NCBI RefSeq assembly: GCF_002879645.1
Contig: NZ_PNRE01000073.1
Location: 1-64,000, forward strand
From: Halomonas heilongjiangensis
Lineage (GTDB): Bacteria > Pseudomonadota > Gammaproteobacteria > Pseudomonadales > Halomonadaceae
Direction of reading: 5' to 3'
DNA: 64,000 bases
The first letter of the stretch is position 1, and each line of letters opens with the position of its first letter. This document shows positions 9,714-18,587 of the stretch, in pieces. The notes beneath the pieces are model-generated. The model saw only the letters and a list, made by a program, of their open reading frames with translations, had not been told where the DNA came from and did no database searches. The translations under genes were made by a program, and so were the position numbers.

Positions 9714-10781
9714 ATGGTCATGGTGATGAAACCCAGGATGGCACCGGGCATGACAGGCAGCCTCACTCGCTCGACGGGTGCCGTGCGACGACTGCCGGTG
9801 CTCGTGATCTTCTGGCTGGCCGGCTGTGCCGCCACGGCACCCGCATCGCCCGACCCTCTCCCCGGCGTCACCGCCGAACTGAGAGACGGCCGGGTGATCG
9901 CCGAGGACGGCTATCAGTTACCCATGCGCCGCTGGCTGCCGGCGGGTGACCCCGTGGCGATCGTGCTGGCACTCCACGGCTTCAACGACCATGCCGGCAG
10001 CCTCGAACCCCTGGCCCTGTCGCTGCGCGCCCGGGGTATCGCCGTGCACGCCATCGACCAGCGTGGCTTCGGCACCACCAGCGGGCGCGGCCTCTGGCAC
10101 GGCGAGCGGCGCCTGGTCGACGACGCGCGCCTAGTGTCCCGCCTGCTGCGCCAGCGCTACCCCGAGACCCCGCTCTATCTGGTCGGCAAGAGCATGGGCG
10201 GGGCCGTGGCCATGCTCGCCCTCACCGGCGGCTCGCCTGCCGGGGTGGACGGTGCCGTGCTGGTCTCGCCGGCGGTGTGGGGGCTCTCGACCATGCCCTG
10301 GTACCAGCGCCTCGGCCTGCGCGTTGCCGCCTATCTCTTCCCGGACCTGAGTCTCAGCTCCCGCCTCACGCGGCGCCTGGGCATCCATCCCACCGACGAT
10401 CCGGAGGTGATGCGCCGCATGCTGAACGACCCCCTGATCCAGCGCCGTGCGCTCGTCGGCACCCTGCACGGCCTGAGCCGACTGATGGATGCCGCCAGCC
10501 GAGCCGGCGAGCGCCTGCCCCCGCCGATCCTGTTGCTCTACGGCGAGCGGGATCAGGTGATCCCCCCGGAGCCGACCTGTCGCCTCCTCGAACGCCTTCC
10601 CGCCACACCGGCCCACCGGCTGGTGCTCTACCCCGACGGCTTCCACATGCTGACCCGCTACAGCGGAAACGCCGCCACCCATGAGGACATCGCCACCTGG
10701 CTACTGGACCCGCGGGCGGCGCTGCCCTCCGGCCACGAGGTCGACCACGACACCGCCCGCGATCGGCTCTGCGAGGGGTGA
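9714..10781 (+). CDS. Alpha/beta-hydrolase lipoprotein (monoacylglycerol-lipase-like)
   Basis: A serine hydrolase of the alpha/beta fold, about 350 residues, with a lipoprotein signal (VLVIFWLAGC) that should tether it to a membrane. The catalytic set is visible: nucleophile elbow GKSMGG, acid in YGERDQVIPP, His in PDGFHMLTRY. The oxyanion segment LALHGFNDHAGS and the HAIDQRGFGTTSG motif are typical of monoacylglycerol lipase-like (Hydrolase_4) proteins. The first codons are uncertain because in-frame ATGs occur at 9714, 9720, 9726 and 9750. It lies just upstream of the phasin gene, and a role in lipid or polyester turnover would fit but is not shown. Confidence 0.75.
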   Translation: MVMVMKPRMAPGMTGSLTRSTGAVRRLPVLVIFWLAGCAATAPASPDPLPGVTAELRDGRVIAEDGYQLPMRRWLPAGDPVAIVLALHGFNDHAGSLEPLALSLRARGIAVHAIDQRGFGTTSGRGLWHGERRLVDDARLVSRLLRQRYPETPLYLVGKSMGGAVAMLALTGGSPAGVDGAVLVSPAVWGLSTMPWYQRLGLRVAAYLFPDLSLSSRLTRRLGIHPTDDPEVMRRMLNDPLIQRRALVGTLHGLSRLMDAASRAGERLPPPILLLYGERDQVIPPEPTCRLLERLPATPAHRLVLYPDGFHMLTRYSGNAATHEDIATWLLDPRAALPSGHEVDHDTARDRLCEG

Positions 10782-10813
10782 TTACGTCGCTGTCGTAGAA
10801 GCGAAAAATAATA

Positions 10814-10851
10814 TTGCACTGCACAAACCACTCTGCTATTGTGCAGTGCAA
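10814..10851 (+). promoter_or_regulatory. Phasin promoter overlapped by a 13-bp inverted-repeat operator
   Basis: TTGCAC (10814-10819), a 17-bp spacer and TATTGT (10837-10842) form a sigma70-type promoter. A perfect inverted repeat, TTGCACTGCACAA (10814-10826) and TTGTGCAGTGCAA (10839-10851), covers both boxes. The TGCA/CTGC core matches the kind of site bound by the polyhydroxyalkanoate repressor PhaR in other bacteria; PhaR control is inferred. Confidence 0.7.
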
Positions 10852-10918
10852 CAGGAAGGGAAACGCGACACCACCGTGTGGCTTCCCGATACTTCATAGC
10901 GCCCCGGAGGGTTTCACG

Positions 10919-11287
10919 ATGCAAAACTTCGATACCAAGCAATTCACCGAACAGTTCGAATCCATGTTCTTCGGTCCGGCCCGCGCCTACGCGTCGCTCT
11001 CCGTGGACTACACCGAGAAGCTGGTCAATGCCCAGCTCGACGCCAGCAAGGCCTATGCCGACACCGGCCTGGCGCAGCTGCGCGGCCTGATGAGCGTCAA
11101 GGATGCCGAAGGCCTGCGTGCCTACATGGAAGGCCAGCAGAAGGTCGCCAAGGACCTGACCGAGCGCCTCAAGGGCGATGCCGAGAAGGTCGTCTCCCTG
11201 CAGCAGGACTTCGTGCAGAAGAGCCAGAAGCTGACCGAGGAAAACGTCAAGCAGGCCCAAGAGACTGCCACCAAGGCCGCCAAGTAA
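10919..11287 (+). CDS. Phasin-family polyhydroxyalkanoate granule protein
   Basis: A 122-residue amphipathic helical protein of the phasin family, which coats polyhydroxyalkanoate granules and limits their coalescence. Its N-terminus (FTEQFESMFFGPARAYASLSVDYTEKLVNAQ) and the central LRGLMSVKDAEGLRAYMEGQ segment are typical, as is the lysine/alanine-rich C-terminal helix (EENVKQAQETATKAAK). ATG 10919 follows CGGAGGG. It has its own regulated promoter and a strong terminator, so it is monocistronic. No pha synthase lies in the window. Confidence 0.9.
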   Translation: MQNFDTKQFTEQFESMFFGPARAYASLSVDYTEKLVNAQLDASKAYADTGLAQLRGLMSVKDAEGLRAYMEGQQKVAKDLTERLKGDAEKVVSLQQDFVQKSQKLTEENVKQAQETATKAAK

Positions 11288-11334
11288 GCCGCTGACAGGT
11301 CTGGCCGGCCCCGCGCCGGCCAGCGCCCTCGAAG

Positions 11335-11364
11335 GGCCGCCGATCATCGATCGGCGGCCTTTTT
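11335..11364 (+). terminator. Rho-independent terminator of the phasin gene
   Basis: Perfect 11-bp stem GGCCGCCGATC / GATCGGCGGCC with a 3-nt loop, followed by TTTTT. Confidence 0.92.
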
Positions 11365-11431
11365 GCGTTAAGATCTCCTGGCTCAGGGGCCACCTACGGG
11401 GCCCGGAGAATCCATCATCGGGAGAGTGCTC

Positions 11432-11974
11432 ATGCAACGCTGGATTCCTGTCTTGCTGACGGCCGTGGCGCTGACCGGCTGCGAAATCATGCCCCCCGCG
11501 CCTGCACCGACCGAGCGCATCGAGGTGATCGACAGGGGCACCGAGCGCGAGCGCGAGCCCGAGGCGGAGCTTCCGGCGCCCGGTCGCGTGGCCCGGCAGG
11601 TGGCGTTTCCCGAGGCGGAGTACGCCGCCCTGCAGAGGACCGGTAGCGGCGTCATCAGCGGTCGCCTGAGCCTCAACGGCACCCCCGGCAGCGGCGAGAC
11701 CGTTTCGGTGGCCCCGGTGACCACCTATTCCGCCGAGGCCGCCGAGCAGGCCCTGGCCGGCCGTGCCGTGGAACCCGCCGATCCCCGGGCACGAGAATAC
11801 ACCCACACCACGCGCACCGATGGCCAGGGCCACTTCAGCCTGAACGGGATACCGGCCGGCGAGTTCTACGTGTCGGGCAGCGTCGTCGACCCCGCCAGCG
11901 GCCAACGGCGAGTCATCATCCGCCAGGTGTCGTTGGGCAATGGCCAGCGCCTGGAAGTGAACCTCAGCCGCTGA
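11432..11974 (+). CDS. Lipoprotein with a carboxypeptidase-regulatory-like beta-sandwich
   Basis: A 180-residue predicted lipoprotein: signal peptide MQRWIPVLLTAVALTGC with lipobox LTGC, then an acidic/proline linker and a domain from about residue 65 (GVISGRLSLNGTPGSGETVSV ending in the GHFSLNGIPAGEFYVSGSV pattern). This is the look of carboxypeptidase-regulatory-like or peptidase-associated beta-sandwich domains. ATG 11432 is preceded by GGAGA at 7 nt. No enzyme is attached and the partner is unknown. It is monocistronic between phasin and the ectoine-binding protein. Confidence 0.6.
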   Translation: MQRWIPVLLTAVALTGCEIMPPAPAPTERIEVIDRGTEREREPEAELPAPGRVARQVAFPEAEYAALQRTGSGVISGRLSLNGTPGSGETVSVAPVTTYSAEAAEQALAGRAVEPADPRAREYTHTTRTDGQGHFSLNGIPAGEFYVSGSVVDPASGQRRVIIRQVSLGNGQRLEVNLSR

Positions 11975-12078
11975 GGCACCGCCTGGCGTGAGCCGTCCCC
12001 GTCTCCTATGTTGATGCCAGAGGCTCTCGGTGCCCGCGACGATGCTCGGGACCACCACCCACGGAGGGACGTTAGCTC

Positions 12079-12951
12079 ATGCGCAACCACAGCAGAGCCG
12101 GCTGGCCGGCGCGGCTGGCCATCACGGCGCTACTGCTCGGCCTGGCCAGCGCCAGCAGCGCCAGCGCCGCCACCCTGGACGAGATCCATGAACGCGGCAG
12201 TATCCGCATCGCCGTGGCCAATGAGGAACCCTACGGCTATATCGACGAGCACGGCGAGCCCCGCGGCGCGGGCCCCGAGGTCGCCCTGCACCTGATGGAC
12301 GAGCTGGGTATCGAGTCGATCGAGTGGATCGAGACCACCTTCGGCGACCTGATTCCCGGCCTGCGCGAGGGGCGCTTCGACATGGCCGCGGCAGAGATGG
12401 CCATCCTGCCGGAGCGTTGCGCGCAGATCCTCTACTCCGAGCCGAACACCACCTATGGCGAGGGTCTGCTGGTCAGGGCCACCAACCCCGGAACGATCAC
12501 CTCCTACGCCGACTTCGCGCAACGCGACGACGTCAAGGTCGCCGTCATGGCCGGCGCCGACCAGCGCGAGATCCTCATGGCACTGGACGTGCCCGATGAC
12601 CGGATCGTCACCCTCGAACGCAACGAGGATGCCATCGGCGCGATCACCGGCGGCCAGGCCGACGCCTACGCGGCCACCGGCCTGACGGTCAGCGCCCTCG
12701 AGCGGATCGACAACGACGTGGAAGTGGTCCTCGACTTCGTCGACCCGGTGATCGACGGCGAGGCGGTGCGCAGCTGGGGGGGCTTCGCCTTCGGGCCCGA
12801 GGCCGGGGAACTCCGCGATGCGGTCAACGAGGCACTGACGGCCTACAAGCGCACCAATGCCTGGGAGCAGATCCTGACCGACCATGGCTTCACCCAGGAC
12901 GACGTGCTGAACTCCTTCCGTTTCAGCACCGAGCAGCTCTGCAGCGGCTAG
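12079..12951 (+). CDS. EhuB-like ectoine/hydroxyectoine-binding periplasmic protein
   Basis: A 290-residue periplasmic solute-binding protein of the amino-acid ABC-transporter class (SBP_bac_3). A signal peptide ends near residue 30 (SASSASAATLDEIHERG). The segments RIAVANEEPYGYIDEHG, PGLREGRFDMAAAEMAILPERCAQILYSEPN and GGFAFGPEAGELRDAVNEAL follow the pattern of rhizobial EhuB. Ectoine uptake would be natural in a halophile. No permease or ATPase (EhuC, EhuD, EhuA) is next to it, so it is either an orphan or works with components encoded elsewhere. Ectoine specificity is by resemblance; another polar amino acid is possible. GGAGGG precedes ATG 12079. Confidence 0.65.
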   Translation: MRNHSRAGWPARLAITALLLGLASASSASAATLDEIHERGSIRIAVANEEPYGYIDEHGEPRGAGPEVALHLMDELGIESIEWIETTFGDLIPGLREGRFDMAAAEMAILPERCAQILYSEPNTTYGEGLLVRATNPGTITSYADFAQRDDVKVAVMAGADQREILMALDVPDDRIVTLERNEDAIGAITGGQADAYAATGLTVSALERIDNDVEVVLDFVDPVIDGEAVRSWGGFAFGPEAGELRDAVNEALTAYKRTNAWEQILTDHGFTQDDVLNSFRFSTEQLCSG

Positions 12952-12998
12952 GCTTTATCCGAAAATTCGGCGAGCGCAGGCAGTTGTCGGACAAAGCC
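12951..12998. terminator. Hairpin between convergent ehuB-like and hda genes
   Basis: GGCTTTATCCGA (12951-12962) and TCGGACAAAGCC (12987-12998) pair over 12 bp with one wobble and a 24-nt loop. It lies exactly between two convergent genes, so a shared terminator is plausible; there is no clean T-tract. Confidence 0.4.
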
Positions 12999-13000
12999 AC

Positions 13001-13702
13001 CTACCAGCCCAGCGCCTGCTTGACGAAGGGAATGGTCAGCTTGCGCTGGGCGGACAACGAGGCCTGATCCAGCGCCTCCAGGGCCGCGAACAGCTCGCCC
13101 AGGCGCCGCGGCCCGCGATGCAGGATGTAGCGGGCGACCTCGTCGGGCAGCTGCATGCCGCGGACCCGGGCGCGCAGCGTCAGCGCCGCCAGGCGCTGTG
13201 CGTCATCCAGCCCCTGCACCTGGAAGGTCATGCCCCAGGTGAGGCGAGAGGCCAGGTCGGGGAGCCGCACCGGCAACTGCCGGGGGGCGGCCTCGGCGGC
13301 GATCACCAGCCGCTTGCCGGCATCCCGCAGCCGGTTGAAGGCATGGAACAGCGCCTCCTCCCAGCGCTTGCGACCGATGACCCGCTCCAGGTCGTCGATG
13401 ACCACCAGATCCAGGCGTTCGACCTCCTCGAGCATCAGTGGCGGGAAATGCCCCAGCTCCTCCAGCGGCAGATAGAGGGCCCGCCGGTCCCGGTCGGATG
13501 CCGCGTGACAGGCCGCCTGCAACAGGTGGCTGCGCCCCACGCCGGGCTTGCCCCAGAGGTAGAGAAAGGGTTCACCGTCGTTGTCGAGCTGATGGACGAG
13601 ATGGTCGACCAGGGAGGCGTTGGCGCCGGAAAGGAAGTTGGCGAAGGTGGCATCGTCACGCAGCCCCACGCCCAACGGCAGCTGCGCGGGTGCTCGGCTC
13701 AT
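13001..13702 (-). CDS. hda: DnaA-regulatory inactivator Hda
   Basis: A 233-residue AAA+ protein homologous to the DnaA ATPase domain, which with the DNA-loaded sliding clamp converts ATP-DnaA to ADP-DnaA and so limits re-initiation. The N-terminal QLPLGV is the clamp-binding motif. WGKPGVGRSHLLQA is the Walker A region, with the usual GKT replaced by GRS as in other Hda proteins, and LVVIDDLERV is Walker B. Start ATG overlaps the stop of the upstream perM-like gene in an ATGA junction, so the two are translationally coupled. Length and location next to a PerM protein are standard. Confidence 0.92.
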   Translation of the reverse strand: MSRAPAQLPLGVGLRDDATFANFLSGANASLVDHLVHQLDNDGEPFLYLWGKPGVGRSHLLQAACHAASDRDRRALYLPLEELGHFPPLMLEEVERLDLVVIDDLERVIGRKRWEEALFHAFNRLRDAGKRLVIAAEAAPRQLPVRLPDLASRLTWGMTFQVQGLDDAQRLAALTLRARVRGMQLPDEVARYILHRGPRRLGELFAALEALDQASLSAQRKLTIPFVKQALGW

Positions 13703-14775
13703 GTCGACTCCTCGTCGTCGGTGGGGCGTTGTCTGGCGTCGTACAAGGTACTGTTCTTGTAGCGATCGTTGAGTTCCCGCAAGAGTACCATGATCACCGC
13801 CGCCGCCGGCAGCGCCAGCAGCACCCCGGTGAAGCCGAACAGGTTGCCCCCGGCCAGCACGGCGAAGATCACCGCCACCGGGTGCAGCCCGATCCGATCA
13901 CCCAGCAGCTTGGGCTGCAGCACGGTGCTCTCGATGACCTGGCCGATGGAGAACACCACCACCACGCCAAGCAGAATCAGCCAGCTGCCGAACTGGAAGA
14001 AGGCCACGATCAGCGCCACGCTGATGCCGACGATGAACCCCAGGAAAGGCACGATGCTGGCCAGGCCCGCGATCAGCCCGATCAAGCCCCCGAAGCGCAC
14101 GCCCATCAGTGACAGCCCGACGGCATAGATGACCCCCAGGCACAGCATCACCAGCAGCTGGCCGCGCAGGAAGGCGGAGAGCACCTCGTCGCAACGCCGG
14201 GCCAGACGCACCGCATCGGCCTCCCACTCCCGCGGCAGCAGGTCACGAATGCTCGCCATCAGCCGGTTCCAGTCGAGCAGCAGATAGAAGGTCACGACCG
14301 GGATCAGCGCCACATAGGTGACCCAGGTGACGAAGGCCATGCCGGAACGCCCCACCTGCCCCAGGAACTGGGCCAGGTAGCCACCGGCGTCCTGCCAGTG
14401 GGCGGAGAGGGTCTCCTGCACGTTGTTCAATTCACCGGTCACATCGAAACCGGTCCAGGCCTCGAGCTGGGGAGCCAGCACCGTCTCGACCCAGCCGAAG
14501 ATACCGGGAATCACCTGGCCGAACTGGCGGAACTGCTGGGCGAGCAACGGGATCAGCACCAGCAGCGCCACCGCGAGAGCCAGGACCAGCACCAGGAAGA
14601 CAACGCAGACGGCCAGCGGACGTGACAGGCCCCATCGCTCGAGCCTGTTCGCCAGGGGGTCGCCCAGATAAGCGAGGATCATGCCGGCGAAGAACGGCAT
14701 CAGCATCGCCTCCAGACGAAACAGCAGCCATACCAGCGCCACCACCCCGATCAGGACCCACCATTCTCTGCGCAT
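13699..14775 (-). CDS. AI-2E/PerM-family membrane transporter
   Basis: A 358-residue integral membrane protein of the AI-2E (UPF0118/PerM) family. It has hydrophobic segments from residue 5 (WVLIGVVALVWLLFRL) through the C-terminus and the conserved central region GQLLVMLCLGVIYAVGLSLMGVRFGGLIGLIAGLASIVPFLG. Members export diverse solutes or act in membrane homeostasis, and the substrate here cannot be told. The ATG at 14775 (MRREWW) was preferred to one 12 codons upstream because it starts the first membrane segment. It forms a two-gene operon with hda and diverges from purM. Confidence 0.85.
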   Translation of the reverse strand: MRREWWVLIGVVALVWLLFRLEAMLMPFFAGMILAYLGDPLANRLERWGLSRPLAVCVVFLVLVLALAVALLVLIPLLAQQFRQFGQVIPGIFGWVETVLAPQLEAWTGFDVTGELNNVQETLSAHWQDAGGYLAQFLGQVGRSGMAFVTWVTYVALIPVVTFYLLLDWNRLMASIRDLLPREWEADAVRLARRCDEVLSAFLRGQLLVMLCLGVIYAVGLSLMGVRFGGLIGLIAGLASIVPFLGFIVGISVALIVAFFQFGSWLILLGVVVVFSIGQVIESTVLQPKLLGDRIGLHPVAVIFAVLAGGNLFGFTGVLLALPAAAVIMVLLRELNDRYKNSTLYDARQRPTDDEEST

Positions 14776-14929
14776 CGCTGCCTCCCTGTCCCGGATGCCC
14801 GACCCTGGCAATGCAGGCCAGCCGACGGCTGCCAGTCCTGCCTCATGATGCTACAATTCACGCCCGCTCTTGCCCACTGCCCGTCGGCACCGACGACGCA
14901 CCGACAGCCATTCTTATACAGGACAGGTC

Positions 14930-15994
14930 ATGACCGATTCCACTTCCCGCCCCTCGCTCAGCTACAAGGATGCCGGTGTCGACATCGATGCCGGCAATGC
15001 CCTGGTCGATCGCATCAAGGGCGTGGCCAAGCGCACCACCCGCCCCGAGGTGATGGGCGGGCTGGGCGGCTTCGGTGCCCTGTGCCAGCTCCCAGCCGGC
15101 TACCGCGAGCCGGTACTGGTCTCGGGCACCGACGGGGTCGGCACCAAGTTGCGCCTGGCCATGGATCTGGGCCGCCATGACACCATCGGCATCGACCTGG
15201 TGGCGATGTGCGTCAACGATCTGGTGGTGGCGGGGGCGGAACCGCTGTTCTTCCTCGACTACTATGCCACGGGCAAGCTCGATGTGGACATCGCCGCCGA
15301 CGTGGTCACCGGCATCGGCGAGGGCTGTGCCCAGGCCGGGTGTGCGCTGGTCGGGGGGGAGACGGCCGAGATGCCCGGCATGTACGAGGGCAGCGACTAC
15401 GACCTGGCCGGCTTCTGCGTCGGCGTGGTGGAGAAATCCGAGATCCTCGACGGCAGCAAGGTCGCCGAGGGCGACGTCCTCCTCGGCGTCGCCTCCTCGG
15501 GTCCGCACTCCAACGGCTACTCGCTGATCCGCAAGATCCTCGAGGTCAGCGGTGCCGACCTGGACACCGCCATCGACGGCCAGCCACTGGGCGACGCCCT
15601 GCTGGCCCCCACCCGCATCTACGTCAAGCCGCTGCTGTCACTGATCAAGGAGAGCGGCGTGGCCGTGCACGCCCTCTCCCACATCACCGGCGGCGGGCTG
15701 CTGGAGAACATCCCCCGGGTGCTGCCGGACGGCCTCGCCGCGCGCATCGACGTCTCGAGCTGGACCCGCCCGGCGGTGTTCGACTGGTTGCAGCGGCAGG
15801 GCAACGTCGACGAGCACGAGATGCATCGCGTGCTCAACTGCGGCATCGGCATGGTGATCGTGGTGCCCGCCGACAAGGCCGACCAGGCCCGCGCTCACCT
15901 GCAGGCCCAGGGCGAGACCGTGTACCGCATCGGCGAGATCACCGCTCGCCGGGGCGACGAGGAGCCGGTGCGGCTGGAGAACGTCGAGGCATGA
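14930..15994 (+). CDS. purM: Phosphoribosylformylglycinamidine cyclo-ligase PurM
   Basis: ATP-dependent cyclase making aminoimidazole ribonucleotide, the fifth step of purine synthesis. The 354-residue product has the PurM/AIRS order: [45 protein letters not shown], the ATP-binding [16 protein letters not shown], and [16 protein letters not shown]. It overlaps purN by an ATGA junction. ATG 14930 is preceded by ACAGG; the strongly conserved SYKDAGV starting 10 residues in supports this start. Confidence 0.97.
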   Translation: MTDSTSRPSLSYKDAGVDIDAGNALVDRIKGVAKRTTRPEVMGGLGGFGALCQLPAGYREPVLVSGTDGVGTKLRLAMDLGRHDTIGIDLVAMCVNDLVVAGAEPLFFLDYYATGKLDVDIAADVVTGIGEGCAQAGCALVGGETAEMPGMYEGSDYDLAGFCVGVVEKSEILDGSKVAEGDVLLGVASSGPHSNGYSLIRKILEVSGADLDTAIDGQPLGDALLAPTRIYVKPLLSLIKESGVAVHALSHITGGGLLENIPRVLPDGLAARIDVSSWTRPAVFDWLQRQGNVDEHEMHRVLNCGIGMVIVVPADKADQARAHLQAQGETVYRIGEITARRGDEEPVRLENVEA

Positions 15995-16731
15995 GCGACA
16001 CCGGCTACCAGAGCGACACCCTGACGGAGTTCACCCCGGAACCCATTGATGCCCGCCGGGTGGTGGTGCTGATCTCCGGCAACGGCAGCAACCTCCAGGC
16101 GCTGATCGACGAGCAGTCTCATGACAGGCTGGGCGGCAAGATCGTCGCGGTGATCTCCAACGAGCCCGACGCCTACGGCCTCCAGCGCGCCCGGGACGCC
16201 GGCATCGACGCCGTGGTGCTGCCGCACCGCGAGTACGAGAGCCGCGACGCCTACGACGGCGCCCTGATCAAGGTGGTCGAGCGCCACGAGCCCGACCTGA
16301 TCGTGCTGGCGGGCTTCATGCGCATCCTCACCCCGCGCTTCGTGCAGCGCTTCCTGGGGCGCATGCTCAACATCCACCCCTCGCTGCTGCCCGCCTACCA
16401 GGGCCTTGACACCCATGCACGGGCGCTGGCCGACGGCGTGACCGAGCACGGCTGCAGCGTGCACTTCGTCACCGAGGAGCTCGACGGCGGCCCGGTGGCG
16501 CTGCAGGCCGCCGTGGCCCTCGCCGACGACGAGACGGCAGCGAGCCTGAAGGAGAAGGTTCACGCCCGCGAGCACCTGATCTACCCCATCGCCGTGAAGT
16601 GGTTCCTGGAGGGACGCCTGCAGCTCGGCGCCGAGGGCGCCACCTTCGATGGCCTGCCGCTGCCGCCCCAGGGGATGCGCATGTCCCATGCCGACGCCGC
16701 CGAGGAGCTCGACGAGGATCAAGAGCTGTAA
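15991..16731 (+). CDS. purN: Phosphoribosylglycinamide formyltransferase PurN
   Basis: Transfers the formyl group of 10-formyltetrahydrofolate to GAR, the third step of purine synthesis. The 246-residue protein has [17 protein letters not shown], the catalytic block [21 protein letters not shown] (Asn and His) and [15 protein letters not shown] with the active-site Asp. It carries about 20 extra N-terminal residues before the first strand compared with E. coli PurN, and a C-terminal extension ending in acidic residues. The start overlaps the purM stop (ATGA), so the pair is coupled. Confidence 0.95.
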   Translation: MSDTGYQSDTLTEFTPEPIDARRVVVLISGNGSNLQALIDEQSHDRLGGKIVAVISNEPDAYGLQRARDAGIDAVVLPHREYESRDAYDGALIKVVERHEPDLIVLAGFMRILTPRFVQRFLGRMLNIHPSLLPAYQGLDTHARALADGVTEHGCSVHFVTEELDGGPVALQAAVALADDETAASLKEKVHAREHLIYPIAVKWFLEGRLQLGAEGATFDGLPLPPQGMRMSHADAAEELDEDQEL

Positions 16732-16741
16732 GCCAGATAGT

Positions 16742-16787
16742 CAAAAGCGAACCCCACGAGCCTTGCGCCTGTGGGGTTCGCTTTTTC
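16742..16787. terminator. Terminator between purN and dcd
   Basis: AGCGAACCCCAC / GTGGGGTTCGCT, a 12-bp stem followed by TTTTTC on the plus strand and preceded by AAAA, which gives U residues on the other strand. It can serve both convergent genes. Confidence 0.9.
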
Positions 16788-16836
16788 TTGCAGCTTCAAG
16801 CTTATGGCTTACGGCTCCCGGCGAAGCCGGGCCGGC

Positions 16837-17403
16837 TCAAGTGCGCGGCAGGGTCACCCCCCGCTGCCCCATATACTTGCCGCCGCGGTCCTTGTAGGAG
16901 ACGTCGCAGACCTCGTCGGACTCCAGGAACAGCATCTGCGCCACGCCCTCGTTGGCGTAGATCTTGGCCGGCAGGTTGGTGGTGTTGGAGAATTCCAGGG
17001 TCACGTGCCCTTCCCACTCCGGCTCGAGCGGCGTGACGTTGACGATGATCCCGCAGCGGGCATAGGTCGACTTGCCGAGGCAGATCGTCAGTACGCTGCG
17101 CGGGATGCGGAAGTACTCCACGGTGCGCGCCAGGGCGAAGGAGTTGGGCGGGATGACGCAGACGTCGCCCTTGATGTCGACGAAGCTCTTGTCGTCGAAG
17201 GCCTTGGGGTCCACCACCGCCGAATGGATGTTGGTGAACACCTTGAACTCGTCGGCACAGCGCACGTCGTAGCCGTAGCTGGAGGTCCCGTAGGAGATCA
17301 CCCGACGATCGTTCACGTAGCGCACCTGGTCGGCCTCGAAGGGCTCGATCATGCCTTCCCGCTCGGCCATGCGGCGGATCCACTTGTCGGATTTGATGCT
17401 CAT
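16837..17403 (-). CDS. dcd: dCTP deaminase Dcd
   Basis: Homotrimeric enzyme deaminating dCTP to dUTP for dTMP synthesis. The 188-residue product has the full family pattern: [51 protein letters not shown], the substrate loop [24 protein letters not shown] with the catalytic Glu region, and [13 protein letters not shown]. Its length is that of Pseudomonas Dcd. It is next to, but reads away from, mrp upstream. Confidence 0.96.
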   Translation of the reverse strand: MSIKSDKWIRRMAEREGMIEPFEADQVRYVNDRRVISYGTSSYGYDVRCADEFKVFTNIHSAVVDPKAFDDKSFVDIKGDVCVIPPNSFALARTVEYFRIPRSVLTICLGKSTYARCGIIVNVTPLEPEWEGHVTLEFSNTTNLPAKIYANEGVAQMLFLESDEVCDVSYKDRGGKYMGQRGVTLPRT

Positions 17404-17517
17404 CGGGACGTCCTGGTGGGGTATCGAATGGGAATCGGGGCCGACATGATAGCGGCCCCGGCCCCGAGCGTCATCCACCCTGTCAATCGCCCAGGGGCAT
17501 TGCAGATAGCCACACGG

Positions 17518-17635
17518 GGCTGATCCGGCGGCAGGCCTACGAGGAGGCGCTGTAAACCCGTCCCTGGGCGCTACCGATTCCTTCCCTGGAATCGGACCTC
17601 CTCTTCGGCCTGCCCCCGGCGCCCCTCGCTTTGGG
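17518..17635. repeat. Structured intergenic repeat, family 2, copy A
   Basis: About 118 bp sharing GGCTGATCC, GGCAGGCCT, GGCGCTGT, the CCTCCCTG/CGTCCCTG region, CGCTAC, and the CGGCCT-CCCCCGGCGCC end with the copy at 27712-27830. The centre is a perfect hairpin, CCGATTCC / GGAATCGG. The flanks match the other copy but the stem sequence does not. No open frame is present. Confidence 0.75.
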
Positions 17636-17648
17636 TAACTGCGATCAG

Positions 17649-18455
17649 TCAGTCGTCGCTGAAGGAGATGGTCGGCCCGTCGGGCGCCTGTTCCCGGAGC
17701 TGGTCGGCCACCTGGCGCGCCATGTCGCGGAAGGTGGCCGTCACCTCGCCGTCGGGCTCGGCCACCACCGTGGGGCGTCCGCCGTCCGCCTGCTCGCGGA
17801 TCGACAGCGTGAGCGGCAACCGCCCGAGCACCCGGGTCTCGTACTCGGCGGCGATGCGTTCGCCCCCGCCCTCGCCGAAGATCGGCTCGCCGTGGCCACA
17901 GTTCGAGCAGACATGCAGGCTCATGTTCTCCACCACGCCCAGCACCGGCACGTTCACCTTGCGGAACATCTCGATGCCCTTGCGGGCGTCGAGCAGGGCG
18001 ATGTCCTGGGGCGTGGTGACGATCACCGCACCGGCCACGGGCACCTTCTGGGCCAGGGTCAGCTGGATGTCCCCGGTGCCCGGGGGCATGTCGATGAAGA
18101 GATAATCCAGGTCGTCCCAGGCGGTCTGGGTGAGCAACTGCTGGAAGGCACCGGCCACCATCGGACCGCGCCATACCATGGGCTCGCGGGTGTCGACCAT
18201 GAAGGCCATGGACATGGCCTGGAGGCCGTGGGCCTGCAGCGGCCGGAAGCGGTTCTCGCCGGCGGCCTGGGGGCGCACCCCCTCGCCCACGCCCAGCATC
18301 TGGGCCTGGCTGGGCCCGTGGATATCGGCATCGAGGATACCGACCCGGTAGCCCTCCGCGGCCATGGCCAGTGCCAGGTTGACGGTGACGGTGGACTTGC
18401 CTACGCCGCCCTTGCCGGATGCCACGGCGACGATATGCTGGACCCCTTCGATCAC
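17649..18455 (-). CDS. mrp: Iron-sulfur cluster carrier Mrp/ApbC
   Basis: P-loop ATPase that carries [4Fe-4S] clusters to apoproteins. The 268-residue protein starts at GTG 18455, behind GAGGAG, directly with the deviant Walker A motif [20 protein letters not shown]. It therefore lacks the N-terminal DUF59 domain found in longer homologues. Conserved features are [22 protein letters not shown] and the cluster-binding [12 protein letters not shown] (CxxC). The gene usually sits opposite metG in this group; metG is not present here. Confidence 0.92.
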   Translation of the reverse strand: MIEGVQHIVAVASGKGGVGKSTVTVNLALAMAAEGYRVGILDADIHGPSQAQMLGVGEGVRPQAAGENRFRPLQAHGLQAMSMAFMVDTREPMVWRGPMVAGAFQQLLTQTAWDDLDYLFIDMPPGTGDIQLTLAQKVPVAGAVIVTTPQDIALLDARKGIEMFRKVNVPVLGVVENMSLHVCSNCGHGEPIFGEGGGERIAAEYETRVLGRLPLTLSIREQADGGRPTVVAEPDGEVTATFRDMARQVADQLREQAPDGPTISFSDD

Positions 18456-18537
18456 GACTCGCTCCTCAATGCTGTTGGGCTGCTATACGACCAGTATACC
18501 CGCCTGAGTCCCGGGCCACGCAATGGGGGCGGAAACA

Positions 18538-18564
18538 CGAACGGCGAGCCAGGCTCGCCGTTCG
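18538..18564 (-). terminator. Hairpin after the coiled-coil gene
   Basis: CGAACGGCGAGCC / GGCTCGCCGTTCG, 13 bp, nearly loop-free in the duplex, about 25 bp past the stop at 18588 on the minus strand and followed there by TGTTTCC. Confidence 0.6.
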
Positions 18565-18587
18565 CGCTCCTCGGACCAACGCTCGCG

